Below, piece by piece: positions 32,401 through 42,545 of a DNA stretch of 64,000 nucleotides. The translations under genes were made by a program, and so were the position numbers. How positions within the stretch are numbered: position 1 is the stretch's first letter; the number at the start of each line of letters is the position of its first letter. The notes beneath the pieces were generated by a model. The model saw only the letters and a program-made list of their open reading frames with translations. It ran no database searches and had not been told where the DNA came from. Source of the stretch: Odontocerum albicorne (taxonomy: Eukaryota > Arthropoda > Insecta > Trichoptera > Odontoceridae); assembly GCA_949825065.1 (NCBI GenBank), contig OX463838.1:7232251-7296250 (forward strand). Reading direction: 5' to 3'.

Positions 32401-33450
32401 TTATTCTACTGTGTTACACTTACGTTGTACAATTTCACGATAATTTTTATTGTTTTGTATTGTATTATAATTTTGTCGTAAACAGTGCAACCTAGGTAAG
32501 TTTCTTGCCATGTGACTGAAACTGAAAACTATACTAGAATAACTGAAAACTATACTGGAACCTACTACTAAATAAATTGGGCTCTGGCCCATAATCCACA
32601 AGGCGGAAGAATCTTACTTAATTGATCTTAACCATATTTTTAATATTGTACAAGACAATACAGTTTATATATTATTTAATTTATATCGTAAATATATAAA
32701 AGGAAAACTCGAAAGAAGGTAAAACAATTGGAGGAAAACTCGGAGGAAGGTAAAACAATTGGAAGAAAGAATAATAAAACGATAATTCACATAGCACCGT
32801 TTAGAGACCGAACTCTCCTGAAGGGTGATCAAAGATCTCATATTTTAGATATACTGATGATGCAATCGTGATTGTAAAATTGCTTGATACGGATTACGAA
32901 ATAGTTGCACTGCTTTAAAGAGTTGAGAATATGAAATAAAACTGCTAAGACTCGAGATAAATATATCCAAAACCAAACTTAATTAGGACAAATTAGTTTC
33001 CCTCAGGTGATGTAATCCATGGACTTGATTTTTTTTTTAATAGAAGATAGAAGAGCGAGAGAAATGAGATAACCGCATTTAACATGTGTTAATGAAGACG
33101 GATATTGCGGATTCCGTGGACGACAATGCACACCATCATCTTCATTATCTGGAGATACTTTCTACTTTATATCTGAAGCGCATTCTGTAATTTTTCAGAC
33201 ACATTTCCCGCAGATAAGGAAACAACTTGGAGGGATTGGTTATTAACGACAGCGTGGAAGCAGTCTGGGTAAGGAAAGATATCTAACCCATTGGACTAAC
33301 AGGGTGAAGGATGTCATCGGATTATCCATCACCAGCGCTCTTTAAAGTGCGAGGTACTGAGACAGGCGGAGAAGAGTTCCAGAGAGTCTGCATTAACGCA
33401 GCATGACAGGAGAATAAAAAGGATTGTTTTTAATTAACTTAAAAAATATA
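32401..33450. other. unclassified; includes a satellite relic
   Basis: AGCACCGTTTAGAGACCGAA at 32792-32811 with CTCTCC matches the 74-bp satellite of 54.1 kb. A block at 33100-33420 is less AT-rich and looks like repeat debris, possibly a LINE end, but I cannot place it. Confidence 0.4.
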
Positions 33451-33645
33451 CGAGGGTCATCCAGAAACTAAGGTTGCAAGGGCTCCTGAGGCCGGGGGAA
33501 ATTTTTTATTTCAAAGTTGGTGCAACTGGCGTGTAAGGGGGATCCTAACGGTCAGTTTGTTTGGTCTCGCGTGTTTGTAGGGCATTTTGTTCAGTCACAG
33601 TCAATTCTTCCGATGGAGAGGTCGTCGAGCGTTCCCCCCAACTCT

Positions 33646-33670
33646 CTAACCTAACCTAACCTAACCTAAC
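33646..33670. repeat. interstitial telomere-type repeat (CTAAC)5
   Basis: Five perfect units of the insect telomere pentamer (TTAGG on the other strand) sit at the junction between the two copies of a duplicated segment inside a mariner relic. The undisturbed first copy has a single CCTAAC at the equivalent position. Confidence 0.9.
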
Positions 33671-33733
33671 GGTCAGTTTGTTTGGTCTCGCGTATTTGTA
33701 GGGCATTTTGTTCAGTCACAGTCAATTCTTCCG

Positions 33734-33954
33734 ATGGAGAGGTCGTCGAGTGTCCCCCCCCCCCCTTTCGTCCGTGCGAGACCCGCGCGGTCATCAGTTT
33801 TTTGACTTTGCAGAACAATACCGCCGCGAATATCCATCGGAAGCTCGTGGAAGTTTATGGCAATGATGTGATGAGTCGACAACATGTCACGAAGTGGGTT
33901 AGGTTGTTTGGAGAAGGCCGTATTGATACTCACGACGAGGCAAATAAAAAATAG
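33734..33954 (+). pseudogene. mariner transposase N-terminal fragment
   Basis: From about 33770 the plus frame reads RPCETRAVISFLTLQNNTAA, then IHRKLVEVYGNDVMSRQHVT and KWVRLFGEGRIDTHDEAN, a helix-turn-helix DNA-binding region typical of mariner transposases. It ends after KK at TAG 33952-33954. The catalytic D,D34D part is entirely absent. A long C run near 33757-33767 disturbs the likely start region. Confidence 0.8.
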
Positions 33955-34089
33955 TTAAATATATTTGTGAAGTATCCTGTGAATTTCAATTAAATACAAA
34001 GATTTTTTCGATCCAACATAAATGTTGTAGCCTTACTTTCTGGATGACCCTCGTGTATTGTAATTTTTGTGGTGAGAATAAAATTACGC

Positions 34090-34740
34090 TCTTTGTGTGA
34101 AATGTCACATTACGCTCTCATTTTCAATTGACCTTCTTTCGTCTGCTTTAAAATGTTCTCGTATGTTCTTCATTTAAAACTCTTTAATATGTACTACATT
34201 TTAATGGACTTACGCTTTGAATAGTATTTTATGATAAATTCTTATGTTTATCGTAAAATACTATTCTACGCTATGAACATGTATTTTACAATTAACATTA
34301 AGAATATCCAATATGTTCCATTTTTAAATAGCCTGGCATGATCTACATATACTTAAGAAATGGTCTGGTATGTTCTTTTAAAAATTGAAGTATGATACAC
34401 ATTGAAATTAGTAAAGAAGTTTTTCTTTTAAAATAGCCTTTTATGATCTACATTTGAAATATTCAAATGCTCTCTAATTTTGAAATGGAATTGCATAATC
34501 TACTTTTGAAAAAGCTACGAGTGAGGATATTCTATTTTAAAAATACCTAGTATGATATTTATTTAAAATTAGCAAAAATGTTCTCATTTACCATATAAAT
34601 CGTACTGAACGGTGTATTTTAAAAATAGTCGAATATATTCTATTTTTTAAATGGCCATGTATTACCTGCTTTATAAATAGCCTAGTATGTTGTATATTTG
34701 AAATGACTTTGCATGCTCTGCTCAATCTACATTTCATAAC
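34090..34740. repeat. very degenerate tandem repeat, roughly 50-60 bp
   Basis: Variants of AAATAGCCTAGTATGATCTACA and TTTGAAAT..C recur at irregular spacing throughout. It looks like an old satellite that has decayed. The period is estimated by eye. Confidence 0.55.
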
Positions 34741-34963
34741 AAAGGAGGAAAAATGTGTGTTCAGTGTTAAAAAGTAAATTTATCTTTATTATGAACTAAC
34801 TTAAACCGTGCCTATACACGTATATTAAAAAAAATGATATCGAAGGATTTTAATTTTATACTTCCTTAATTAATTATGGACATCTGGTTTATTAAAATTA
34901 TTTAAATAACGAATTATATATAAGAATTTTAGTTAGTATTAGATTTTTAGCTGAATGATTCTT

Positions 34964-35825
34964 AGTGAGACGAGATGATTATGATTGTTGGTAAATAAAT
35001 AAAACACGTTAGATCGCAATGCGGAAAGAGAAAGTGTTTATTTTTATAGTAACGTAGGTATTTATATGTTTTTGGAATGTGCACGAGAATGCGCTCGCGA
35101 TATGTTTCTGTCTCGCTTCTGTGAATGCAGAAATGGTTTATTGTCGTATTTGGGTATATTTTATTTACGAAACTGGCGAGACAGCGTGGTGCGTTCTCTC
35201 TCTAGTATGGAATGCGGCGCGATGCTCGGCCGGCGTCAATAGTTGGCATGTGACCTTTGGACTGTTTAATAAAATTTATCGAGGTATCCGAAGGTCGTTT
35301 CATCGGTCATTGACCGTATGTATGTGACAATATTCAGCGACGACCGTGGTTCCCTAGAGATTTTTTAAATATTTTCGAGTTTTTAAAGTATTAAATATTA
35401 AAAGACTAAGATATTAAATATTAACCATTGTGGCGGTCACCCACTCGAAATACTGTGGGCATTCATACACACGGTCAATGACCGATGAAATGACCTTCGC
35501 ACTCCTCGATAAATCTAAATAAACAAGTCCGAAGGTCACACGCCGGCCATTCAACCCATAGCCGAGCGGACCGCATTCCATACTAGAGAGAGAACGCACC
35601 ACGCTTGTCTCGCCAGTTCCGTATTTGAATGATACCTACATACAACAATTAATAGTTTTGCATTCGCAGAAACGAGACGTAGGCATATCGCGAGCGCATT
35701 CTCGTGCACATTCTAAAAAGATATAAATACCTACGTTACTAATAAAATTGGACAGACTCTCTTTCCGCATTGCGATCTAACGTGTTTTATTATTTATCAA
35801 CAAATCATCCTCATCATCTCTTCCC
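34964..35825. repeat. two LTRs in inverted orientation forming a large palindrome
   Basis: Left arm 35329-34964 reads on the minus strand and right arm 35454-about 35825 on the plus strand. They are separated by a 124-bp spacer. Shared landmarks include GGTCAATGACCGATGAAA, CATACTAGAGAGAGAACGCA, ATCGCGAGCGCATTCTCGTG, the TATA-like ATATAAATACCTACGTTACT, and CGCATTGCGATCTAACGTGT. Arms differ at roughly one base in ten. The family is the same as the LTR at 29591. Frames of 60-80 codons in both arms are not genes. Confidence 0.85.
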
Positions 35826-35875
35826 TTAAGGACCGATCTCCTAAACCATCATATTCAAATCTCACTTGTAAATAT

Positions 35876-35934
35876 TCACTGTTGTATTCACTGTTGTATT
35901 CACTGCTGTATTCACTGTTGTATTCACTGCTGAC
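35876..35934. repeat. 12-bp tandem repeat, five copies
   Basis: The unit is TGTATTCACTGT with T/C variation at one position. Confidence 0.85.
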
Positions 35935-36644
35935 ACAGTAGACAGATTCGTTTGACTTTTACTAAAAGCAGTAAACCAAGGTGTCTCGAGTAATCTCAAT
36001 GTTGAGGCCAAATAAAAATCTCAAGTTAATGTTGGGAATGAATCTCAGCTCGGCACCCCTACGATGTCACGATGTGGGAGGAAGATTAATCTACGTTGAG
36101 AACTTTTCTTTGTCGATTCATTTTTATCCAGGGAATACCAACTGGACATTTCATGAAGTAACTTTTGAAAGCTCTCCAAATAAAACTCAAAGAGCATTGT
36201 AATGTTTCACCTTAACACTTGTGTTCTCTTAATATGTTGATATTTCATTATTTTTAGTAGTTTATTTCTATGTATGATAATAAACCATTTTTATACTCGA
36301 GTTTTTTTATCCATTATTCAAAACACTACATTTTCAGAACTTTTAAAAATATAGTTCAATACAACAAATATTTAAAAGAAATATTTATAAATGCGTCTAC
36401 TTCAATTTCTTCAAAGCCAAATATTATTTTTAAAAAATATTATAGTTTGTACATTAATTATGAACAGTATACTTTCTAAATCAATTCTATGCATTAGGAA
36501 CATTTGGTACGGGAGAAAATCAATGGATTTAAGATATTTCTTCACGTGTGTACTTATAATAAAAGTAATTTAAGACATTTTATCTTATATTTGAACTAAA
36601 GAACAACCTAGAATATGGTATAAAAACGAGCAATATTTTGTAAT
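35935..36644. other. unclassified AT-rich sequence
   Basis: Short random frames only. Confidence 0.5.
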
Positions 36645-36745
36645 TTGTTTTATCAAACACTGTTTATTCCACTTTTTGTAACGGTATAACCCTGCCGGTT
36701 TCAAGGCTTTCACCTCATCTTCAGGGGAGCACAAACAAGACTTGT
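36645..36745 (-). mobile_element. Penelope-like terminal sequence
   Basis: A minus-orientation terminal unit: TTTTATCAAACACTGTTTAT, ACGGTATAACCCTGCCGGTT, TCATCTTCAGGGGAGCACAA. No coding part. Confidence 0.82.
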
Positions 36746-36749
36746 CTCA

Positions 36750-37025
36750 CTCTACTTCGGTATATGAGAACGCAAGAAATAAAATCTCTGTTCGCTCGCT
36801 TCTCTCGCTTCAGTAGCTCTAGGGCATCTATAGTATTTGAGGTGGTATCTTCGCCCGTTTTGTGAACATATTTTCAGCAATAAAATTTCAATTATTATCA
36901 CTTTTGATTTCAAATTTAATAATTTAAGCGATTGGCTACGAATATTCTTATTTTTCCGATTATAAATTGCTCATTTTTACATGTGTAGTGATGTGTATTG
37001 AATACACAGCACCGGAATGAGCGGA
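36750..37025 (+). repeat. dispersed repeat of unknown class, copy 1
   Basis: It shares order and sequence with the minus strand of 48925-49320: CGAATATTCTTATTTTTCCG, then AATTGCTCATTTTTA, CAGCACCGGA and, upstream, CAGCAATAAAATTTCAATTA. No coding capacity and no clear ends. Confidence 0.55.
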
Positions 37026-37057
37026 TTTTTACTAGCATATGAAAGAAACACACACAG

Positions 37058-37255
37058 ACAACCTCCATGGCCTGGTGGTAAGACACTTGTCTGCCGATCT
37101 GGAGGTTGCGGGTTCGATACCCGCGGAACCCAGATTTTTTTAAAATAGGATTCCAGTCTGGTTAATACTTAGGGCCTATAAAAACTTCTTTCTGGTTGGT
37201 TGGAAGAGATTGCCACATGGCAATAAACTCGCCAGGTAAAAAAAATAAAAATAAA
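37058..37255 (+). mobile_element. tRNA-derived SINE, best-preserved copy in window
   Basis: The head has A-box TGGCCTGGTGGTAAGAC and B-box GGTTCGATACC within a perfect T-arm, GCGGG-TTCGATA-CCCGC. Then come GAACCCAG, a T run, TTCCAGTCTGGTTAATACTT and the tail TTTCTGGTTGGTTGGAAGAG, ATTGCCACATGGCAATAAAC, CGCCAGG. It ends in an A-rich stretch. The internal promoter boxes imply RNA polymerase III transcription; mobilisation would need a LINE. Confidence 0.9.
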
Positions 37256-38640
37256 GGGGAAGGTTAATGATGGTTGTAATAGCAAAATAAACACGTTAAA
37301 ATAACGAAAAATACACATTTAACGAATAAAACTTATTTGAAAAAAGACTTAACATATTGTGTACATTTTCAGGAATACTAAAATAAAAAAAAATCTTGAA
37401 TATTGAAAACTGACCAATTTATCAGAGCTTGGCGATTATTCCAACAAATGTATTTATCTCTCCTGCTCTGAAGATATATTCGCTGTACTCTTTCTTCAAT
37501 ACTGTTGACGACTTTCTTCATTTCTCTTCACACGACCTCACCGATCGTTAAACTCTCTCCGGAAATAATTCTTTCCCTTCTAATTTATCAACCTGTCATA
37601 AAGCCTCACCAAAAACTTGTGGAAAACAAGCCCTTATCGTTTCTACGGCTCATCACGTTGAGTTTTTATGACGATTTTGAGACTCAAGGTGTCCTTAAAT
37701 TGTGAGTTCGATTTTTAAATACTTTTTTTCAAATATAAAAGCAACATATAACTATTGAAAAAATTGGTTTGATTTCCACAATATTTAAATCACGGTGAAA
37801 CAAAAGTTATTTAAAAAAATTGCGTTATACTTCTTTTAATTGCAAATAAATTTTAAAAAATACGTAAAAAAGGAAACTTTAAACCAGCGATGAAAATTTC
37901 TTATCAATAATTGTTAAATCAGTATTTTCTTTAAGACATTTATCACAAACTTTATAGATTTCTCAATATTTCACGAAGAAAAATCTAAGTTTAAAAACTT
38001 CTGTGACACACCGAGTCGTACTTCTTGTATTGTATTAATCGGAATGGCCACTAAGATGAACCTGAACTTTTTGGTAACCCAAATTGCGCTTTTAACCTGT
38101 CTTATTGTTTTTGTAATGTGCCATTATTTTTATAACGCGCTCATTTTTATGTTTTTTGTAGTTAACTACTATTTATTGATTTAAGAAATTATGCAGTTTT
38201 TTTGTAATGTTATTTTGAATCAAAGATTGCAACTTTAGAAGTTAAGTTAATTATATAAATTTATTACAATAGTTTAACAAGAGGGAAAAACATAAAAAAA
38301 TGGAAATTAATGGTTTTGAGAAACGGATAAGAAACAAGTATTCTTTTACGATATGTACTTGAACAACTATATTTTCTTTGAATTTATAAATCCAAAGTAC
38401 ATGAATTTCAGTTGGTATCTTACTGGGGCCAAAATCAATGCAAACAGGTCAGGCTTGACTGTTAACCTATCGCACTTTATAATGCAGACTAGATTTATGA
38501 AGCTCGATTGCATGTTATTGGTTTTGGAATACCATGCTTGATAGTTTCTGAGGGACGTAACATTAAATAGATCCAGCAAATATGGAATAGCAATCAAGAT
38601 GTTGAGAATCAGTTGAATACATCCTCATTAAACAAAAAAT
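37256..38640. other. unclassified AT-rich sequence
   Basis: Several 60-80 codon frames exist by chance; none is recognised. Confidence 0.5.
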
Positions 38641-39007
38641 AAAAAAAAACAGGAATAAGTGAAAATCACTTGGTGCCAAGTCAGGGTTGTAAAGAGGATG
38701 TCCAAAAATTTCCAACTTAAGACGTCGAAGTTTTTGCTGTGTTCGTGCTGATGCATGAGGCCGCGCATTGTCATGAATCAAAACCACCTTTCCCGACAAC
38801 ATTCCTCGTCTCTTGTTTTGGATGGCGCGTCTAAGTCGTTGAAGAGTTTCACAATAGGCCTCTGAATTTATTGTGTGTCTTCTTGGCATAAACTCTAAGC
38901 GGATCAAACCCAGGAAGGAGATAACTGGCGCGCGTACGATCGCGGTAATGGGGAATCGGCACAGGGTGTGGTGCGCAATTGTTCTTTTAATTTCTGGATG
39001 CGCCTAG
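38640..39007 (-). mobile_element. truncated mariner element (third family)
   Basis: Only the 5' end is present. The complement of TTTCTGGATGCGCCTAG (ending 39007, followed by TA) is the outer inverted repeat, and part of the catalytic domain follows. The other end is lost near 38640. Confidence 0.75.
38660..38907 (-). pseudogene. mariner transposase catalytic-domain fragment
   Basis: The minus frame contains INSEAYCETLQRLRRAIQNK, then VVLIHDNARPHASA and HPLYNPDLAPSDFHLF. The two Asp residues (HDNAR and PSD) are 34 apart, the mariner signature. The helix-turn-helix and first catalytic Asp are missing, and the C-terminus runs into unrelated sequence. It is related to, but distinct from, the copies at 10.2 and 17.3 kb. 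Confidence 0.85.
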
Positions 39008-39009
39008 TA

Positions 39010-39640
39010 CTAGTACTCGTAATATGCCCTTTTTATTGGAAGAGGGTACCTCGTAAAAATCAATTGAAAATACATTACATATATGTTATTCACGGGACCA
39101 GGCATCAACGTCGATCTAATTTAGACCGGGGTACAAAATGTTCAAAGACTTTTATTCCTCTAGAATTCATTTGAACCCCCAATATATCACAATAAAAATG
39201 ATATTTAAATGTATATCAATAATATCAAGCAGAAAATAAATTCAAGTCACCTCTTGAATATATATCTGAAATGGAGCCCACCAAAACCTACAATGAAAGA
39301 AAGGACCGCAAATTCAACAAACCAAATCAAGTATATATTGAAAAGGATTCGCATCGTGAAGGGAAATGTTTGTTTTGGCTCCATACAATCAGATATTGAT
39401 TTGGGCCCATACGCCAACGTGAGGAGGCCGCTTTGTTTGGCCTGGCTGATTTTTGTTTAGTGGGCAAGCCTTATTTACCCTGGGTTAGGGGAAAGCTAAG
39501 CTGCCCGTAACACTATATAAACAACACCTGTTCGAAATTTCAGGAAGCAAAAATAACATTTAAATATTATTGAATAAAATTAAATATATAAAAATATAAT
39601 TAAACATTAAAAATATAAGTCTTATTGCGATGTTTTACTC
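39010..39640. other. unclassified sequence
   Basis: Nothing recognised. A plus frame of 83 codons at 39209-39460 has no family resemblance. Confidence 0.45.
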
Positions 39641-39830
39641 CAATGACCCACGTAACCTAGTCCTACGACACCTGGCTTCCAGCCTGAAAGCTGTGGTATC
39701 AGCTCTCTTTAGTATCCAGATTTAATAAAATGGTTTTCATCTGGTTTTCACTTGAGGCTTGTTTAACACATTTTTGGTGGGTTAGAAAAGATAGTCACTT
39801 GGCAAAAGACTCATTAGGTTATATTGTTTA
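39640..39830 (+). mobile_element. SINE, full length but diverged
   Basis: A tRNA-like head (AACCTAGTCCTACGACACC, GCTGTGGTATCAGCTCTC), CCAGATTTAATAAAATGGTT, TCTGGTTTTCACTTGAGGCT, TGTTTAACACATTTTTGGTG, and the tail AGTCACTTGGCAAAAGACTC. Confidence 0.7.
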
Positions 39831-40089
39831 TTACTAAAGAGTAATATAATACAATATAACATAAAATTCTGATCACCTTAAAGTGTCATAAATTATTGTA
39901 CTTATAAATTTAGAACGATATTTATATTGTGAATTACGTCAACTGAAAAATCAGAAATCTAAGACAATGCAAATTTTAAAAACTTCTGAATTCTTTAATT
40001 TAAAGAACAGTTATTTGAGATTAAAGTTTTTATATAATCGAGATTGAAATGAATTTGTTATCTTTCATGAAATCAATTATTGTAAGCAA

Positions 40090-40315
40090 TCTTTCTGATA
40101 ATTTGAAATAACATATTTCTGATGATTTGAAATAACATATTTCTGATTATTTGAAATAACATATTTCTGATAATTTGAAATACCATATTTCTGATGATTT
40201 GAAATAATATATTTCTGATTAATTGAAATAACATATTTCTGATAATTTGAAAAAACATATTTCTGATTATTTAAAATAACATACGAGTATTTCTGATAAT
40301 TTGAAACAACATATA
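40090..40315. repeat. 24-bp tandem repeat, about nine or ten copies
   Basis: The unit is TATTTCTGATAATTTGAAATAACA with single-base variants. A minus-strand frame repeats an eight-residue peptide because 24 is a multiple of three. Confidence 0.92.
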
Positions 40316-40379
40316 TTGAACGGTTGTGTTATCTTTAAAAAAATACATTTCATATTGCATACATTTTTTTCTCTCTGTA

Positions 40380-40505
40380 TTACGACTTTCGTGTCCTACT
40401 TGTTAAGACATTTGTCTTTCGGGGAACGGTTGGATTCCCTATGGAACCCAGATTTAAAAAATAAATTGCTATATAATATTTTCCGCTCTAGACTTTCTTA
40501 ACATA
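40380..40505 (+). mobile_element. SINE, head and partial body, degraded
   Basis: CGTGTCCTACTTGTTAAGAC (A-box region), GGTTGGATTCCCTATGGAAC (B-box region) and CCAGATTTAAAAAATAAA. No tail is seen. Confidence 0.6.
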
Positions 40506-40664
40506 TAATTTAGTTTAAGAAAAGGAATATAACATAATATTTTTTTAATAAAAACAACTTCGTTGGCCTAATTGCTATTTGATGGAACCTAAAAAAAAGA
40601 AGAGCAATGGGTTAAAGCGGTCGTATGGTAACAATACTCGCACACGCTAGACTAAAATTGCTGC

Positions 40665-41003
40665 TTATCCACCTGCTGTAGTATAACCACCACGTGCAAT
40701 GGCGAACTGTGAGTTACGTCGTAAGTTCTCCCTTGATAAATTTTCTGCCATTTTCTTACCAAGAATATTTTCTAAACACACGCACAGCCACCACCTTTCT
40801 ATCCTCATACTTGATTTGACATTTTGGCATAATTGCGGTTCTAACTCACCGATAACGCGAATAATTTCGTCTTTCAGCTCAGGAATTGATTGGGGGTCAT
40901 TTGAATAAACCTGGTTTTTCACGTAGCTCCAGAGAAAATAGTCCAATAATGTAATATCACATGATATTTGTGGCCAATTAACATCACCGTTTCCGGAGAT
41001 CAC
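40665..41003 (-). pseudogene. Tc1/mariner-superfamily transposase C-terminal fragment
   Basis: The minus frame starts GDVNWPQISCDITLLDYFLW, then SYVKNQVYSNDPQSIPELKD and EIIRVIGELEPQL. In insect DDE transposases the equivalent is NWPPRSCDLTPLDYFLWGYVK, containing the last catalytic Asp and the following conserved helices. The upstream catalytic residues and DNA-binding domain are absent. The reading frame degrades after about 70 residues. Confidence 0.8.
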
Positions 41004-41009
41004 AATACA

Positions 41010-42010
41010 TAAAATAATTCAACAATTTGAACGCGTTGTTGTTATGTCTACGACTCTATTTTTATAAATGTCATACATTACACTTCTCAAATGTCATAAG
41101 ACACAAGGAAGTTTGCTACGCCATCTGTGTGGTATCCAAAAATTAAAAAAACCGCTCAATTTGAAAGACCTTTTACAATCACCATAGTCGATATTTTTTT
41201 TCAGATAACCATATTCTATTAAAAATCTAAAGTTTAATCAACAAATAAATATTGTATAATGTTGTCTGATACGAACTTTAATACCCGCCGCAGTCTAGCA
41301 GACTGTTTGTTAAATGCTAACTAGGTTGTTTTTATATTTGCTGAGATTACTCAGCGTTTACAAGTCACGTATCTCAAATTCAACATGTGACCTAATCTTT
41401 TTCGTTTTTGTTGACTTAGCTTATTATTTGGTCATTGTTAAAGGAATTTTCTGTGAAAACTAAGAACACTACTTATACATACGAGTATGTATACGTAAAA
41501 GGCATTGATTTCAGATAATTTTAAGCTTCGAAATAAGATAACATATTCTTTAAATGGCAATACATCTTAAATTCGCTCTTGTTTTACAGTGTTTACCAGT
41601 ATTGGAGATTTCTTGTGTATTTTTTTTATTTAGTTTACAAATTTGTATCAGATATAACTTAATAGCTTAACTTGTTGGATGGAAGAAAAAGACATTACTA
41701 AATAATACACATTTTGTAATTTTCGTACAATTTTCTTAACTACCCCTCACCTTTTCGGAAATATTCAGCATTGATCCGACTGTAATGTTTTGATACAATC
41801 TATGCAGTTTTGTAACGCTAGATTTGTACGAAAGCATTGCAGCAACCCCTTTAATATGAAACAAATGATTTTACTCGGTGTGCATGTAAGGAATATACAA
41901 CAACGTTTTCGTATTATGCAATATAATATTTAATTAGCTAAACACTTTGAGTTTTGAGCCAATCGAGGGTTTCGGCTAAAAAAACACCTCGCAGTCGAGC
42001 CCGCCCTCTT
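41010..42010. other. unclassified AT-rich sequence
   Basis: AACCGCTCAATTTGAAAGACC near 41150 could be a transposon end belonging to the fragment at 40665. Nothing else is seen. Confidence 0.4.
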
Positions 42011-42012
42011 TT

Positions 42013-42545
42013 GATGAGGTGTATATCGACTGAATGATATGTTATAAGGTGAGTTCAGATCTTATGATGAGGTGTATCTCGACTGAATGAAATGTTATAA
42101 GATGAGTTCAGATTTTATGATGAGGTGTATCTCGACTGAATGAAATGTTATAAGGTGAGTTCAGATCTTATGATGAGGTGTATCTCGACTGAATGAAATG
42201 TTATAAGGTGAGTTCAGATCTTATGATGAGGTGTATCTCGACTGAATGAAATGTTATAAGGTGAGTTCAGATCTTATGATGAGGTGTATCTCGACTGAAT
42301 GAAATGTTATAAGATGAGTTCAGATTTTATGATGAGGTGTATCTCGACTGAATGAAATGTTATAAGGTGAGTTCAGATCTTATGATGAGGTGTATCTCGA
42401 CTGAATGAAATGTTATAAGGTGAGTTCAGATCTTATGATGAGGTGTATCTCGACTGAATGAAATGTTATAAGGTGAGTTCAGATCTTATGATGAGGTGTA
42501 TCTCGACTGAATGAAATGTTATAAGGTGAGTTCAGATCTTATGAT
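42013..42545. repeat. 53-bp satellite, ten copies
   Basis: The unit starts TGATGAGGTGTATCTCGACT and ends AAGGTGAGTTCAGATCTTA. Eight of ten units carry AAGGTGAGT, while units 2 and 6 share two linked changes (AAGATGAGT and GATTTTA), which implies amplification in blocks of four. The first unit differs at two further positions. Confidence 0.95.

Larger units (their letters stand above)
33451..34053 (+). mobile_element. mariner-type element with deleted catalytic domain and internal duplication
   Basis: Inverted ends CGAGGGTCATCCAGAAACTA and, as complement on the right, CTTTCTGGATGACCCTCG. TA precedes the left end and TG follows the right (a mutated TA). Only the N-terminal part of a transposase remains. 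A roughly 121-bp segment is duplicated (from 33545 and from 33666), with a run of CTAAC pentamers at the junction. Confidence 0.85.

Noticed and set aside
35079..35602. Two coding frames of 62-82 codons
   Set aside because: They are matching parts of the two inverted LTR arms, which are non-coding.
37058..37135. Functional tRNA gene
   Set aside because: The T-arm is perfect, but no acceptor stem or clear anticodon arm forms and the unit continues into the SINE body.
42013..42545. CRISPR array (also considered for 61236-62205 and 31622-31852)
   Set aside because: Units abut without unique spacers, no cas genes, and the context is eukaryotic: these are simple satellites.
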